Shown: positions 9,959 to 18,832 of the stretch, piece after piece
How the letters are laid out: the number at the start of each line of letters is the position of its first letter
How positions within the stretch are numbered: the first letter of the stretch is position 1
Assembly: GCF_002002725.1 (NCBI RefSeq)
Contig: NZ_MUNW01000090.1
Coordinates: 1 to 37,442 of the forward strand
DNA length: 37,442 bases
Direction: 5' to 3'
Source: Sinorhizobium sp. A49
Lineage (GTDB): Bacteria; Pseudomonadota; Alphaproteobacteria; Rhizobiales; Rhizobiaceae
Notes under the pieces: generated by a model
The model's database searches: none
The model's input: the letters and a program-made list of their open reading frames with translations, nothing else
What the model was told of the DNA's origin: nothing
Position numbers and translations under genes: made by a program

Positions 9959-10951
9959 TCAGCGCCCGTCCAGGAGCGCGCTGAAGGTTTTGAGATCGAT
10001 GTTGCCGCCGCTGAGCAGAATACCCACCCGCTTTCCGCCACAGGCGATTGCGCCATGCAGGACGGCCGCCGCCGCCAGGCAACCGGTCGGCTCCACGATG
10101 ATCTTCATGCGCTCGGCAAAGAACCGCATCGTCTCGACCAGTTGCGCATCGGTGACCGTGACGATGTCATCGACCGCATCTTTCAAGATAGCGAAGTTGT
10201 GGTCGCCGACATGAGTGACGAGCGCGCCATCGGCGATCGACTTCGGCACCGGGATCTGGACAACTTGGCCCTTTCGCAATGATTGCTGGCCGTCGCTACC
10301 TGCCTCGGGCTCGACACCGACAATGGTGCAGGCGGGCGAAAGCGCCCGGGCGCTGAGCGCGCTGCCGGCAAGAAGACCGCCGCCGCCCAGCGGAACGACG
10401 AGCAAGTCGATCTCCCCGACCTCCTCGATCAGCTCCAATGCTGCGGTACCCTGTCCGGCGATGACATCCGGATGGTCATAGGGAGGTATGAGCACTGCGC
10501 CCCGTTCGGCGGCAAGCCGCAGGCTGATTTCCGTCCGATCCTCCGTATACCGATCATAAAAGACGATCTCCGCTCCATAGCCCCTGGTCGCCGCCACCTT
10601 TATCTCCGGCGCGTCGCGCGGCATCACCACCGTCGCCGAAACGCCCTGGAGTCTTGCGGCATAGGCGAGTGCCTGGGCGTGATTGCCCGAGGAAAAGGCG
10701 ACGACGCCATTTTGCCGGGAGCGTGCGTCCAGCGCCGCGATGGCGTTGTAGGCGCCACGGAATTTGAAAGCGCCAGCACGCTGCAGGTTCTCCGCCTTGA
10801 AGAAAATGGTCGCTTGGGTTCGTGCGTCTGCAGTTCGCGATGTCAAAACGGGTGTCCGATGCGCCGCGCCGGAGATGCGTGCGCGGGCGGTCTGGACATC
10901 GTCGAAGGTCGGGATGCGCAGTGAAGCTGGTGCCGGTGCAGGATTGACCAC
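9959..10951 (-). CDS. Threonine/serine dehydratase-like PLP enzyme (fold type II)
   Basis: A 330-residue PLP-dependent lyase of the threonine ammonia-lyase / serine racemase / 3-hydroxyaspartate dehydratase group. The Schiff-base lysine is Lys63 in AFKFRGAYNAI. The substrate loop is SSGNHAQ (87-93), the phosphate-binding glycine loop is PLGGGGLLAG, and the C-terminus has GILLSGGN. There is no C-terminal ACT regulatory domain, so it is more like the catabolic or serine-racemase branch than biosynthetic IlvA. The start is GTG at 10951, supported by GGAGG six bases upstream. It is monocistronic or cotranscribed with the microprotein gene. Which hydroxyamino acid is used cannot be told from sequence alone. 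Confidence 0.9.
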   Translation of the reverse strand: MVNPAPAPASLRIPTFDDVQTARARISGAAHRTPVLTSRTADARTQATIFFKAENLQRAGAFKFRGAYNAIAALDARSRQNGVVAFSSGNHAQALAYAARLQGVSATVVMPRDAPEIKVAATRGYGAEIVFYDRYTEDRTEISLRLAAERGAVLIPPYDHPDVIAGQGTAALELIEEVGEIDLLVVPLGGGGLLAGSALSARALSPACTIVGVEPEAGSDGQQSLRKGQVVQIPVPKSIADGALVTHVGDHNFAILKDAVDDIVTVTDAQLVETMRFFAERMKIIVEPTGCLAAAAVLHGAIACGGKRVGILLSGGNIDLKTFSALLDGR

Positions 10952-11252
10952 GAGAAACCTCCATTACGCGCGGTGGCCTCGGGTCGTGAGAGGATTTTCC
11001 AAGGCGCGGCAATGTAGCATCGCGCCAGCGTTTGCACGAGCGAGGTCGAACAGTCATCGGTGCCATTTGGTTCACGACATCGCGGTCACGGACCTAGCCG
11101 CATCGTGCCGGCCAGGTGCCTTTTGCTGCGCAGTTCCGCGATGTTCAAGCGCTGCAGCCGGTGGCATAGTCGCGCGGTCGCGTCAGACAGGACGCACACA
11201 CGCTGCAGGACCTTGAATTCTGGTTCGTTTCAGGCGAGACGGGAGGGATGAC
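10952..11252. other. Intergenic region between divergent dehydratase and GFA genes
   Basis: About 300 bases holding the promoters of both flanking genes. I see no convincing gene, strong palindrome or RNA structure. The bases just before 11253 include the GGGAGG site of the GFA gene. Confidence 0.5.
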
Positions 11253-11660
11253 GTGCTGAAGACCTATACTGGCAGCTGCCATTGCGGCGCGGTTCGCATC
11301 GAGGCGGATGTGGACTTGAGCGCCGGCACGGGCAAGTGCAACTGCACGCTCTGCACCAAGATGCGGCTCTGGTCGGTGGAGGTGAGGCCGGAGGCCTTTC
11401 GCCTTGTTGCCGGCGAGGAGGCGCTGACGGATTATCGCGGGCGCAACGAGGTCGCCCACCATTTCTTTTGCCACCATTGCGGCGTGCGTCCGTTCGAGCG
11501 CATCGACACGCCGAACATGACGGGTCACATCTACTACAACATCAACGTGGCGTGCCTCGATGGCATCGATATCGACGAACTGGTCGCCGCGCCCGTCACC
11601 TACTTCGACGGACGGAACGATGATTGGGGCTCGACGCCAACAGAGGTGCGCCATCTCTGA
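11253..11660 (+). CDS. GFA/CENP-V-domain zinc protein
   Basis: A 135-residue protein of the glutathione-dependent formaldehyde-activating (GFA) family. Zinc-binding Cys sets are visible: GSCHCGAVRIEA near the N-terminus, KCNCTLCTK around residues 29-37, and HHFFCHHCGVRPF around 70-82. Most members are not true GFA enzymes, and the substrate is unknown. The start is GTG at 11253 with GGGAGG six bases upstream; an ATG at 11248 overlaps but leads to an immediate stop. Next to it, the LysR gene is convergent (18 bases between stops). Confidence 0.9.
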   Translation: MLKTYTGSCHCGAVRIEADVDLSAGTGKCNCTLCTKMRLWSVEVRPEAFRLVAGEEALTDYRGRNEVAHHFFCHHCGVRPFERIDTPNMTGHIYYNINVACLDGIDIDELVAAPVTYFDGRNDDWGSTPTEVRHL

Positions 11661-11678
11661 TCTCTCGGGCCTTTCGGC

Positions 11679-12575
11679 TTAACGGCCAGGTTCCAGCGCC
11701 TCCAACGTCTTCAGGGCATTGAGCGTTTCGCGTAGCGCCCGGTCGAGGCGCTTGTCGCGCCGAAGCACGAGGGCGAAACGGCGTGAGAGCGGCGGCGACA
11801 GCGGGCGCACGACCAGCCGCTCACGATCATTCGGGCGGAGCGCGATTTCCGGAACGAGGGCTGCGCCGAGGCCGACGGCGACCATTTCCTTGATCGCATC
11901 GACACTGCCGAGCGCCATGACCGGCTTGACCGTTGTGCCGCCGCAAGCCAGCCACTCATCGGTGATCCGGCGGGTATTGGCGCCGGGTTCGTAAAGGATC
12001 AGCGGTCGCTGCGCCAAGGTCTCGGGCGTGACGGTGTCGGGCAGGGCGGTTTCCGGCGGGGCGATGGCGACGAAACGCTCGTCGAAGAGCGGCGTGATGT
12101 CGAACATGCGACCGGACACGGGCAGGCTGACCAGCCCGATGTCGAGGAGATTGTCATCAACAGCCCTGACGATATCGGCGCTGTTGCCCGTCGTCACGGT
12201 GATGTCGAGGTCGGGAAAGCGGCGCTTGAGATCGGCGAGAAGCGGCGGCAGCAGGAAGGCGCAAGGGGTGGCGCCGGTGCCGAGCCGCACGCGGCCGAGA
12301 ACGCCCTTCGCATGACGCGCCACCGCTTCAACGGCCTGGTTGGTTGCCGCCTCGATGCGGCCGGCATGCGCTAGCAATTCGTCGCCGGCAGCACTTGGCC
12401 TGGCCGTGCGGCCGACGCGCTCGACCAGGCGCACGCCGAACTGTTTTTCGAGCGCCCGCACCTGCAGGCTGATGGCCGGCTGCGTCAGCCCCAGGCGCTC
12501 GGCGGCGGCAGAAAAACTGCCGAGTTCGGCGACCAGCGTGAAGGTCTTGAGGTAATCGAGATTGAGAGCACTCAT
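11679..12575 (-). CDS. LysR-family transcriptional regulator
   Basis: A 298-residue LysR regulator: winged helix at residues 1-60 (LDYLKTFTLVAELGSFSAAAERLGLTQPAIS...), linker helix, then a two-lobed effector domain (VRLGTGATPCAFLLPPLLADLKRRFP; IGLVSLPVSGRMFDITPLF; AIKEMVAVGLGAALVPE). It is divergent from a DUF1127 gene with 74 bp between starts, a pairing common in Rhizobiaceae, so the DUF1127 gene is the likely target. The intergenic region has GAAG/CTTC dyads and AT-rich runs fitting a T-N11-A box, but no single site stands out. Confidence 0.93.
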   Translation of the reverse strand: MSALNLDYLKTFTLVAELGSFSAAAERLGLTQPAISLQVRALEKQFGVRLVERVGRTARPSAAGDELLAHAGRIEAATNQAVEAVARHAKGVLGRVRLGTGATPCAFLLPPLLADLKRRFPDLDITVTTGNSADIVRAVDDNLLDIGLVSLPVSGRMFDITPLFDERFVAIAPPETALPDTVTPETLAQRPLILYEPGANTRRITDEWLACGGTTVKPVMALGSVDAIKEMVAVGLGAALVPEIALRPNDRERLVVRPLSPPLSRRFALVLRRDKRLDRALRETLNALKTLEALEPGR

Positions 12576-12649
12576 ATCAAAGTTTCTCTTATGCGTTGGA
12601 TATGAAGGCTAATCTTCTTTTATGAAATGTCGAGGCGCAGACTGTGCCC

Positions 12650-12898
12650 ATGGTTAGCAACAAGACATGGGTGTTCGACATGATCAGGGAATTCGGCCTC
12701 TATCTCGCCGCCTCGCCGCGCTCGCGGTATTGGCAGTTGCAGCAACTGCGTGCACTGGACGCGGAACGTCTATCAGACATTGGCGTCACCCCTGCCGAGG
12801 CGTCGCAGGGAAGGCGCGGGGAAAGCGCGCCGACATTGTCGCGAGAAACCGCGGCGACCGCGCGATATGCCGAAGCGGCGCGGGCCGGAGCGATGTAG
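12650..12898 (+). CDS. DUF1127 small protein
   Basis: Up to 82 residues. The core SPRSRYWQLQQLRALDAERLSDIGVTPAEA is the DUF1127 (YjiS-like) motif, a short Arg-rich helical region seen in small alphaproteobacterial proteins, some linked to RNA binding and phosphate or carbon metabolism. The C-terminal tail (after residue ~45) is Ala/Arg-rich and probably disordered. The start is uncertain: GTG 12644, ATG 12650 and ATG 12680 are in frame; none has a clear ribosome-binding site. The divergent LysR gene probably controls it. Confidence 0.75.
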   Translation: MVSNKTWVFDMIREFGLYLAASPRSRYWQLQQLRALDAERLSDIGVTPAEASQGRRGESAPTLSRETAATARYAEAARAGAM

Positions 12899-13025
12899 CC
12901 GACGGAGGCGCCGCCGAAGATCGCTCTGGCGTTAAAGGGCGCGGCGGTTTCCATGACTTTCTCGCCGCCCGGTGCTGAGAGACCCATCGTAGCGCCGGGG
13001 GCCAGGGCATGCATCGCGCTCGGGG

Positions 13026-13766
13026 CTAAACGACCGAAAACCCGCCAAGCTCGATTTCGCCTGGTGCGCGCACGACGCCACCGCAGATCCATAGTGGATT
13101 TCCCACGCACTCGATCCGCCGGCCTGTCACGACGATGCCGTCGCTGTCGTTGCAGGCGACGATCGGATGTGCCGTATGCGTGCTGTAGCGCAGCAGTTCG
13201 GGCAGGTACGTCGCGTCGTCACCGAGATGCGGGAAGAACTCGAACGGCACGAGATCGAGAGCATCGCCATCGGTTACGTCCTCCGGTCTTCGTCCGATAA
13301 AGAGGGCGTCCGTCGCGATCGTCGGTGTCATGAGGATGGCGCCGGCGCTGACGCCGATCAGGATGCCACCGGACAGCGCCCAATCCCGCAGCGGCCCGAT
13401 CATGCCGCTTCGTCTCAGCCGATCGAGGAAGCTGCCGGTATGGCCGCCCGACAGGTGGATGGCGTCGCAGGCGAAGAGTGCGGCGATGTCTTCGGCAGAA
13501 TGCGGTTCGTCGAGATCGAAGAACAGCGCGAGATCGAGGCCGAACCGTCGGTAATAGGCCTGAGCGTTGACGAAAAAGGTGTGATCCGGCTTCGGGCCAG
13601 AGGCCACATAGGCAAGCCGATTTCCGATTCCTCGCACCTTCAGTATGTCCGCAAGCCTGCGGTCAATTGCCGAACAGCCGGGGAAAATCTGATCGCTGTA
13701 GAGGATGAGGTTGAGCAACTTGGCCTCTTGCGTCGGGGCGCCGTCCGATTTGCGCCGATTCGCCAT
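13026..13766 (-). CDS. Type 1 glutamine amidotransferase-like / peptidase E (S51) family protein
   Basis: About 246 residues. The fold markers are LNLILYSDQIFPG at the N-terminus, DAIHLSGGHTGSFLDRLRR in the middle and the nucleophile elbow GVSAGAILMTP, in which Ser takes the nucleophile place as in S51 peptidases. Peptidase E cleaves aspartyl dipeptides, but this family also includes cyanophycinase-like enzymes; the substrate is not evident. Start choice is open: ATG 13766 has no good ribosome-binding site, while a TTG at 13718 has GAGG at proper spacing and would begin the protein exactly at the conserved strand (LLNLILYSD). It lies 39 bases downstream of the small membrane-protein gene on the same strand, so the two may be cotranscribed. 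Confidence 0.75.
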   Translation of the reverse strand: MANRRKSDGAPTQEAKLLNLILYSDQIFPGCSAIDRRLADILKVRGIGNRLAYVASGPKPDHTFFVNAQAYYRRFGLDLALFFDLDEPHSAEDIAALFACDAIHLSGGHTGSFLDRLRRSGMIGPLRDWALSGGILIGVSAGAILMTPTIATDALFIGRRPEDVTDGDALDLVPFEFFPHLGDDATYLPELLRYSTHTAHPIVACNDSDGIVVTGRRIECVGNPLWICGGVVRAPGEIELGGFSVV

Positions 13767-13805
13767 CACGCTGTGCAGAGAGCTTTGTAACCATCCACGA
13801 CCATA

Positions 13806-14213
13806 TCAGGCGGCGGCCGACACACGGCGGCCATAACGCCAGACGCCGAGCCAACTGAAGTAATTGACGGCAAGGGCGAAGGACAGCCAGAGAATATTGG
13901 TGATGATAGCGTCGCCGGATGAACCCGCAACCACCGACACAACCTTCGCGAAGGTGGTGTAGGACGCATAGAGCGCCCAAGCGCCGGCAAGCCAGCTGAA
14001 CGGCCGCCAGAGTGCGATTGGAGGGACGTTCAGGTTGAAGGCGTAGGCAACGAGGCCAATTGTCGTGCCGAGCACCATGAAGAAGCTCGTGTAAACCGTC
14101 GCCCAGCCGACAGGTGTCAGACGAGACAACGCGCCGGTCGCTATGAGGTAGCCGACAAATACCATGCCGAAAGCAACAAGTAGACTATAGAGAACCGCAA
14201 ACACCTTCCACAT
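13806..14213 (-). CDS. Four-helix inner-membrane protein of unknown function
   Basis: A 135-residue integral membrane protein with four hydrophobic segments (about residues 2-26, 36-60, 68-90, 103-126) and short loops. The fourth ends in FSWLGVWRYGRR, giving a basic end. I do not recognise the family. It is upstream of the peptidase-E-like gene in the same orientation. The ATG at 14213 has only a weak upstream site. Codon use matches the neighbours. Confidence 0.7.
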   Translation of the reverse strand: MWKVFAVLYSLLVAFGMVFVGYLIATGALSRLTPVGWATVYTSFFMVLGTTIGLVAYAFNLNVPPIALWRPFSWLAGAWALYASYTTFAKVVSVVAGSSGDAIITNILWLSFALAVNYFSWLGVWRYGRRVSAAA

Positions 14214-14292
14214 GGAGAATCACACCCACAGGCTGAAAAATGCCATCTTGGGTGGCGCTGTGCGCTTTGTCCATTGGCCGCCGTGTGTTGCC

Positions 14293-16236
14293 TCAATCGG
14301 CGCTCAGCGCCACCGCCGGCTGCAGCCGCGAGGCGTTGCGGGCGGGCAGGAAACCGAAGACGAGGCCGGTGAGGAAGGCGCAGGCGAAGGCAAGCGCCAC
14401 GGGGCCGAGCGTGAAGGCGACGGGCATGCCGAACTGGCCGGCGAGCGCGCCGACACCAAGCCCGAGCACGACGCCGAGCGTGCCGCCGATTGCGGAGACG
14501 ACCAGTGCCTCGATGATGAACTGCAGCAGGATATCGCGCTGGCGCGCGCCGGTTGCCATGCGCACGCCGATTTCGCGGGTGCGTTCGCTGACCGAGACCA
14601 GCATGATGTTCATCACGCCGATGCCGCCCACCAGCAGCGAGATGGCGGCGACCGAGCCGAGAAACAGCTTCATCGTATTGGAGGTTTCAGTGAAGGCCTC
14701 GCGCACCGACGACATGTTGGTGATCTGGGTGTCCTGGCGCTTGTGGCGCTGGTCGAGCAGCGCCTGGATCGTCTGCTGCGTGATGTCGATGGCGGCGGCG
14801 TCCTTCACCTGCACGGTGATGGTGCGCACGTTGCGCTGGCCGAAGAGGCGCATGCTGCCCGTCGTCAGCGGCACGAGCACCACGTCGTCCTGGTCGTTGC
14901 CGAAGGAGGTAGCGCCCATCTCGGCCATCACGCCGATGACCTGGAAGGGGATCTTGTTGACCAGCACATACTGCCCGAGCGGGCTATCGCCGTCGGGAAA
15001 CAGCGTCTTGACCACCGTCTGGCCGAGGACTGCCACCGGGGCATAGGTATCCATGTCGTCCTGGGTGAGGAACTCGCCCTGCTGCATCTTCCAGGATTTG
15101 GCGGTGGTGAACTGCGGCACGGTGCCGTTGGCGCTGGTCTGGTAGTCGACATTGCCGCGCCGGACCGTGACGTTGCTGGTCAACTCGGGCACGGCGAAGG
15201 CGACGTTCGGCACCTCGAGAATGGCGTCGGCATCGGCAGGCACAAGGGTGACGTTGCTTCCCCCCGCGCTGCCGCGGAAATTGGCCATGCTCGGCCTGAC
15301 CACCAGCAGGTCGGAGCCCATGGACGAAATGCGGTTGAGCACGGAATCCTGCGCGCCGGTGCCGATCGCCAGCATGGCGACGACAGAGCCGACGCCGATG
15401 ACGATGCCGAGCAGTGTCAGGATGGTGCGGAAGAGATTGGCGCGCAGCGCCCTGAGCGCCATCTTGATCGCTTCGGTCACGTCGGCGATCGCCGCCGAGC
15501 CTTCGCTCACCGTCTGGCTCAGCGCCCGCGCGGCCTCGGGATTGGCGCGGCCTTTCTTGGTGCGGTCGGCAACGATGCGGCCGTCATGGATCTCGATCAG
15601 CCGGTCGGCCTGTTCGGCGACCTCGCGCGAGTGGGTGATGACGATGACCGTGTGGCCCTTGTCGTTCATGTCGCGCAGGAGCGCCATGACGTCGGAGCCG
15701 CTCTGGCTGTCGAGCGCGCCGGTCGGCTCGTCGGCCAGCACCACGCGGCCGCCGTTCATCAGCGCGCGCGCAATCGACACGCGCTGCTGCTGGCCGCCGG
15801 AAAGCTGGTTCGGGCGATGGTCGAGCCGCTCGCCGAGCTTCAGCTGGTGCAGCAGGGCTTCCGCGCGGTCGTGGCGGTCGCGCGCCGACATGCCGGCATA
15901 GACGGCCGGCACCTCGACATTTTCCTGTGCGCTTGCGGTCGCAATGAGATTGTAGCTCTGGAAGACGAAGCCGAAGGTGCGGCGCCTGAGCGCTGCCAGT
16001 TCGTCGGTATCGAAGCCCGAGACACGCTCGCCGTCGATGAGATAGTCCCCCTCGGTCGGCTGGTCGAGGCAGCCGAGAATGTTCATCAGCGTCGACTTGC
16101 CCGAACCGGACTGGCCGATGATCGCGACGAATTCGCCGGCCTCGATGTCGAGCGAGACGCCGTGCAGCACTTCGACGGCGAGATCGCCGTTGAAATAGGT
16201 CTTGCTGACGTGCCGGAGCGAGAGGAGCGGGGCCAT
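14293..16236 (-). CDS. macB: MacB-type ABC transporter (ATPase fused to permease)
   Basis: A 647-residue half-transporter. Residues 1-230 are the ATPase with Walker [10 protein letters not shown] (41-49), signature LSGGQQQR (145-152) and Walker B VVLADEP (166-172). A linker is followed by the first transmembrane helix ([22 protein letters not shown]), a large periplasmic MacB core domain (residues ~300-520), and three C-terminal helices with the FtsX-type pattern ([24 protein letters not shown]). MacB works with the periplasmic adaptor MacA and an outer-membrane TolC. It transports substrates such as macrolides, toxins or siderophores by a mechanotransmission mechanism in known systems; the substrate here is unknown. 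It begins 8 bases after the macA stop, so the two form an operon; TolC is not in the window. Confidence 0.93.
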   Translation of the reverse strand: MAPLLSLRHVSKTYFNGDLAVEVLHGVSLDIEAGEFVAIIGQSGSGKSTLMNILGCLDQPTEGDYLIDGERVSGFDTDELAALRRRTFGFVFQSYNLIATASAQENVEVPAVYAGMSARDRHDRAEALLHQLKLGERLDHRPNQLSGGQQQRVSIARALMNGGRVVLADEPTGALDSQSGSDVMALLRDMNDKGHTVIVITHSREVAEQADRLIEIHDGRIVADRTKKGRANPEAARALSQTVSEGSAAIADVTEAIKMALRALRANLFRTILTLLGIVIGVGSVVAMLAIGTGAQDSVLNRISSMGSDLLVVRPSMANFRGSAGGSNVTLVPADADAILEVPNVAFAVPELTSNVTVRRGNVDYQTSANGTVPQFTTAKSWKMQQGEFLTQDDMDTYAPVAVLGQTVVKTLFPDGDSPLGQYVLVNKIPFQVIGVMAEMGATSFGNDQDDVVLVPLTTGSMRLFGQRNVRTITVQVKDAAAIDITQQTIQALLDQRHKRQDTQITNMSSVREAFTETSNTMKLFLGSVAAISLLVGGIGVMNIMLVSVSERTREIGVRMATGARQRDILLQFIIEALVVSAIGGTLGVVLGLGVGALAGQFGMPVAFTLGPVALAFACAFLTGLVFGFLPARNASRLQPAVALSAD

Positions 16237-16244
16237 GACCTGCC

Positions 16245-17591
16245 TCAGAACATCGGCGGCATGCGCATGCCGCGCTGGCCACCACGGGTGTTCGCCGCCG
16301 GGGTATCGGAACCTGTGGCGACGACGATGGTGTCGCCCTCGTTCAAGCCGCTTTTGATTTCGGCATAAACGCGGTTGCGGATGCCGACGTCGACGGTGCG
16401 GGTTTCAAGCACGCCGGAGGCGGTGACAACGGTCACCTCGGCGCTACCGCCGGTAGCGCTGGCCTTGCCGCCGGCAGCGCCGGTTTGGTCGCCGCGTTTT
16501 CCACCACCTTGGGCGGAGCGCTGGCCCGCGCCTTTTTCGCCGGCCATCCGCAGCGCCGCGCTCGGCACGACCAGCACGTCCGTGGCTGATGATTGAACGA
16601 AGAACACCTGGGCGCTCATCGACATCATCAGCTCGCCATCCGGATTGGGAACGTCGAAGAGGGCGTAATAGAGCACGACGTTGTTTGCGGTGTCCGGCAT
16701 CGGCTGGATCTGGCGCAGCTTGCCTTCGAAGCGCTTGCCCGGCTGGCCGAGCAGGGTGAAATAGGCGTCCATGCCGACCTTGAGCTTGCCGACATCGGCC
16801 TCCGACACCTGGGCCTTGACGGTCATGGTGGAGAGGTCGGCGATGGTGACGATGGTTGGCGTCGTCTGGTTGGCATTCAGCGTCTGGCCTTCCTTGGCCG
16901 GGTTGGCCACGATGGTGCCGCCCATCGGGGCGAAGATCTTGGTGTAGCCGAGATCGACCTTGTCGCCGGCAAGCGTCGCCTGCTGCTTGCGGATCTGTGC
17001 CCCGATGGCGTTGACGTCGGCCTCGGCAGCGGCGAGATCGGCCACCGCCTGGTCGAGCGTCGACTGGGCAATGCTGTTGGCGGCGACCAGGTTGCGCTGG
17101 CGGTCGATATTGGCCTGCTTCAGCACCTGCTGGGCCTTTTTCGAGATCAACTGCGCCTGAAGGTTGGCCAACTCGGCCTGGTCGATCTCGATGCGGTTTT
17201 CGATGGTGGCGGGGTCGATTTCGGCAACGAGCTGGTTCTGCTCGACCTTGTCACCGATATCGACGTGCAGCGCCTTCAGCTGGCCGGAAACCTGGGCGCC
17301 GGCATCGACCGACTTGATCGCATCCAGCTTGCCGACGGCGGTGACGCTGTTTTCGATATCGCCGCGCGCGACGACCTCTGTGACCATGGCGGCAGCGGTC
17401 GGGTTCGTCGCATAACGCGTCCAGCCGTAATAGCCGGCGCCGATGACCGTAAGGACAACGGGGATCCACAGCCAGGCGCGCGTGCGGCGCTTGCGCTTGA
17501 TGGGTGCAGCACCGGGAATGAAGGTGACGTTGGGGGTCGCTTCCTCGCGTGCGGTCGTCTCGGTGCGTGCCGTCTTGCCTGTCTTGTTCAT
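16245..17591 (-). CDS. macA: MacA-type periplasmic adaptor (HlyD/RND-MFP family)
   Basis: A 448-residue membrane-fusion protein. A basic cytoplasmic tail (RKRRTR) precedes one transmembrane helix ([19 protein letters not shown], ~45-63). Then come a lipoyl half ([28 protein letters not shown]), a long coiled-coil hairpin (~125-215), a second lipoyl half with [20 protein letters not shown], and a beta-barrel. Unusual is a Gly/Lys/Gln/Ala-rich insertion at about residues 350-390 ([20 protein letters not shown]) in the membrane-proximal domain. The ATG at 17591 is chosen over an upstream in-frame codon at 17618 because it matches the basic N-terminus of relatives; the ribosome-binding site is weak. 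First gene of a macA-macB operon. An AT-rich dyad (17685-17702) lies upstream. Confidence 0.92.
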   Translation of the reverse strand: MNKTGKTARTETTAREEATPNVTFIPGAAPIKRKRRTRAWLWIPVVLTVIGAGYYGWTRYATNPTAAAMVTEVVARGDIENSVTAVGKLDAIKSVDAGAQVSGQLKALHVDIGDKVEQNQLVAEIDPATIENRIEIDQAELANLQAQLISKKAQQVLKQANIDRQRNLVAANSIAQSTLDQAVADLAAAEADVNAIGAQIRKQQATLAGDKVDLGYTKIFAPMGGTIVANPAKEGQTLNANQTTPTIVTIADLSTMTVKAQVSEADVGKLKVGMDAYFTLLGQPGKRFEGKLRQIQPMPDTANNVVLYYALFDVPNPDGELMMSMSAQVFFVQSSATDVLVVPSAALRMAGEKGAGQRSAQGGGKRGDQTGAAGGKASATGGSAEVTVVTASGVLETRTVDVGIRNRVYAEIKSGLNEGDTIVVATGSDTPAANTRGGQRGMRMPPMF

Positions 17592-17684
17592 TCCCGTTCC
17601 CGGCCTTGCCAGCGCCAACGTGGAAGGCGCACTTCATCCTAGCAGCAAATAGGCACAAATGGCCCGAGCGGGAAGCATTGAGAT

Positions 17685-17702
17685 CATTATATTATTGTAA
17701 TG
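17685..17702. promoter_or_regulatory. AT-rich dyad upstream of macA
   Basis: The sequence cattatattattgtaatg has arms CATTA/TAATG, about 95 bases upstream of the macA start. It stands out as the most AT-rich patch nearby and may hold the macA promoter or operator. Confidence 0.3.
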
Positions 17703-17706
17703 TTTT

Positions 17707-17738
17707 GGCTGCGGGCAGGCGACATGCTGCCCGCAGCC
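17707..17738 (-). terminator. Hairpin after the EamA gene
   Basis: Perfect 12-bp arms ggctgcgggcag/ctgcccgcagcc with an 8-base loop, 38 bases past the minus-strand EamA stop. On the minus strand the stem is followed by AAAACA and not by a T-run, so a termination role is likely but not certain. Confidence 0.6.
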
Positions 17739-17775
17739 CAGCTTGCTCAGTGGACACCGGTGCCCGCGGGTGTGC

Positions 17776-18672
17776 TCAGCCGCGCGACGTCATCCACACG
17801 CCAACCAGCGTCACCGCGAGCCCCGCGAACATCGCGCCTGTCAGCGGTTCTGAAAACAGCATCCAGGCCCACAGCATCGTTACGGGTGGGCTGAGGTAGA
17901 TCGCAGCACTCACCTTGGCGACCGGGAACAGCCGCAGGCTGGTGTAGTAGACGGCGTAGGCGAGAAACGTCGCGATCAGCACCAGCCAGATCATCCCCAC
18001 CGCGAAATCGCGGGTCATCGGCGGCGCAAGGCTGCCCTGTGTCAACGCGCACAGGCCGAAGAGAACCGAACCCGTCAGTGTATGGATGCATAGGCTTTGA
18101 TGGACGGGCATGGCTTGTGTCTTGCGTTTCCGGTGGAGCACCGAGGCGACGGCGAAGATCAGCATCGAACCGACGGTCAGCCCGTAAGCCCAGACCGGGG
18201 CGGTGCCGAAACTGAGGCTGTCGAAGGACACGATCAACACGCCGATGACGGCAATCGCGGTTCCCAGCCATTGCCGTCGGGTCAGCCGTTCGCCGAGGAC
18301 GGGCTGTGAAAGGGCTGCGATCGCCAGCGGCAACAGGTCGGCGATGAGCGCGACCAGGCCCGTCGGCACCTTCTGCTCGATCGCCAGCGCGAAGCCGCCC
18401 AGATACAGGAACACGGCCATGATACCGAACAGGGCCTGATCCCTGACCGCACGGATGGTTATGCGCGGCCCGATGGCCAAGGCGAAAGGCAGAAGGATCA
18501 ATCCCGAAAGCAGCGTCCGCCAGAACAGGAGAAGCATGACGCTCGCCTCCTGGTTTGCAAACCGGATACCGACGAAGCCCGAACTCCATCCGATGATCAG
18601 GAGCGTGGCGAGCAACGGCCATAACAAAGGGTGGCGGTTCGCGGTGGCGGAAGGAAGGGAGATGTCGGTCAT
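17776..18672 (-). CDS. EamA/DMT-family transporter
   Basis: A 298-residue drug/metabolite transporter with ten predicted helices in two EamA repeats (first from LLWPLLATLLIIGWSSGFVG, second from PVWAYGLTVGSMLIFAVASV). Family members export amino acids, metabolites or drugs across the inner membrane; the substrate is not evident. The ATG at 18672 begins MTDISLPS; no strong ribosome-binding site is seen. It is divergent from a LysR gene with 160 bases between starts, and that region has repeated CATGAC half-sites, so LysR control is likely. Confidence 0.9.
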   Translation of the reverse strand: MTDISLPSATANRHPLLWPLLATLLIIGWSSGFVGIRFANQEASVMLLLFWRTLLSGLILLPFALAIGPRITIRAVRDQALFGIMAVFLYLGGFALAIEQKVPTGLVALIADLLPLAIAALSQPVLGERLTRRQWLGTAIAVIGVLIVSFDSLSFGTAPVWAYGLTVGSMLIFAVASVLHRKRKTQAMPVHQSLCIHTLTGSVLFGLCALTQGSLAPPMTRDFAVGMIWLVLIATFLAYAVYYTSLRLFPVAKVSAAIYLSPPVTMLWAWMLFSEPLTGAMFAGLAVTLVGVWMTSRG

Positions 18673-18730
18673 CAGGCGCTCTGCTGGGAGGAATATGCGA
18701 AACCAATAGGCGGATCGCACGGGACGCGCA

Positions 18731-18778
18731 CATGACAAATTTCGATGAAGGCATGACTTTCCGCAAATTGGTGTCATG
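18731..18778. promoter_or_regulatory. Candidate LysR operator with repeated CATGAC half-sites
   Basis: CATGACAAATTT at 18731-18742 is mirrored by AAATTGGTGTCATG at 18765-18778, and a further direct CATGAC half-site lies at 18752-18757. The array fits the activation-plus-recognition site layout of LysR regulators and sits in the divergent EamA/LysR promoter. Confidence 0.45.
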
Positions 18779-18832
18779 GTCAGCGGCGTTCGTGATAAGT
18801 CCCTTTCGGAAGAGATTGGAACGGAGATGGCC

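Noticed and set aside
14212-16368. Long plus-strand open frame antisense to macB
   Set aside because: It lies opposite a clearly conserved ABC transporter; its translation is His/Asp/Gly-rich and typical of the GC-rich shadow frame.
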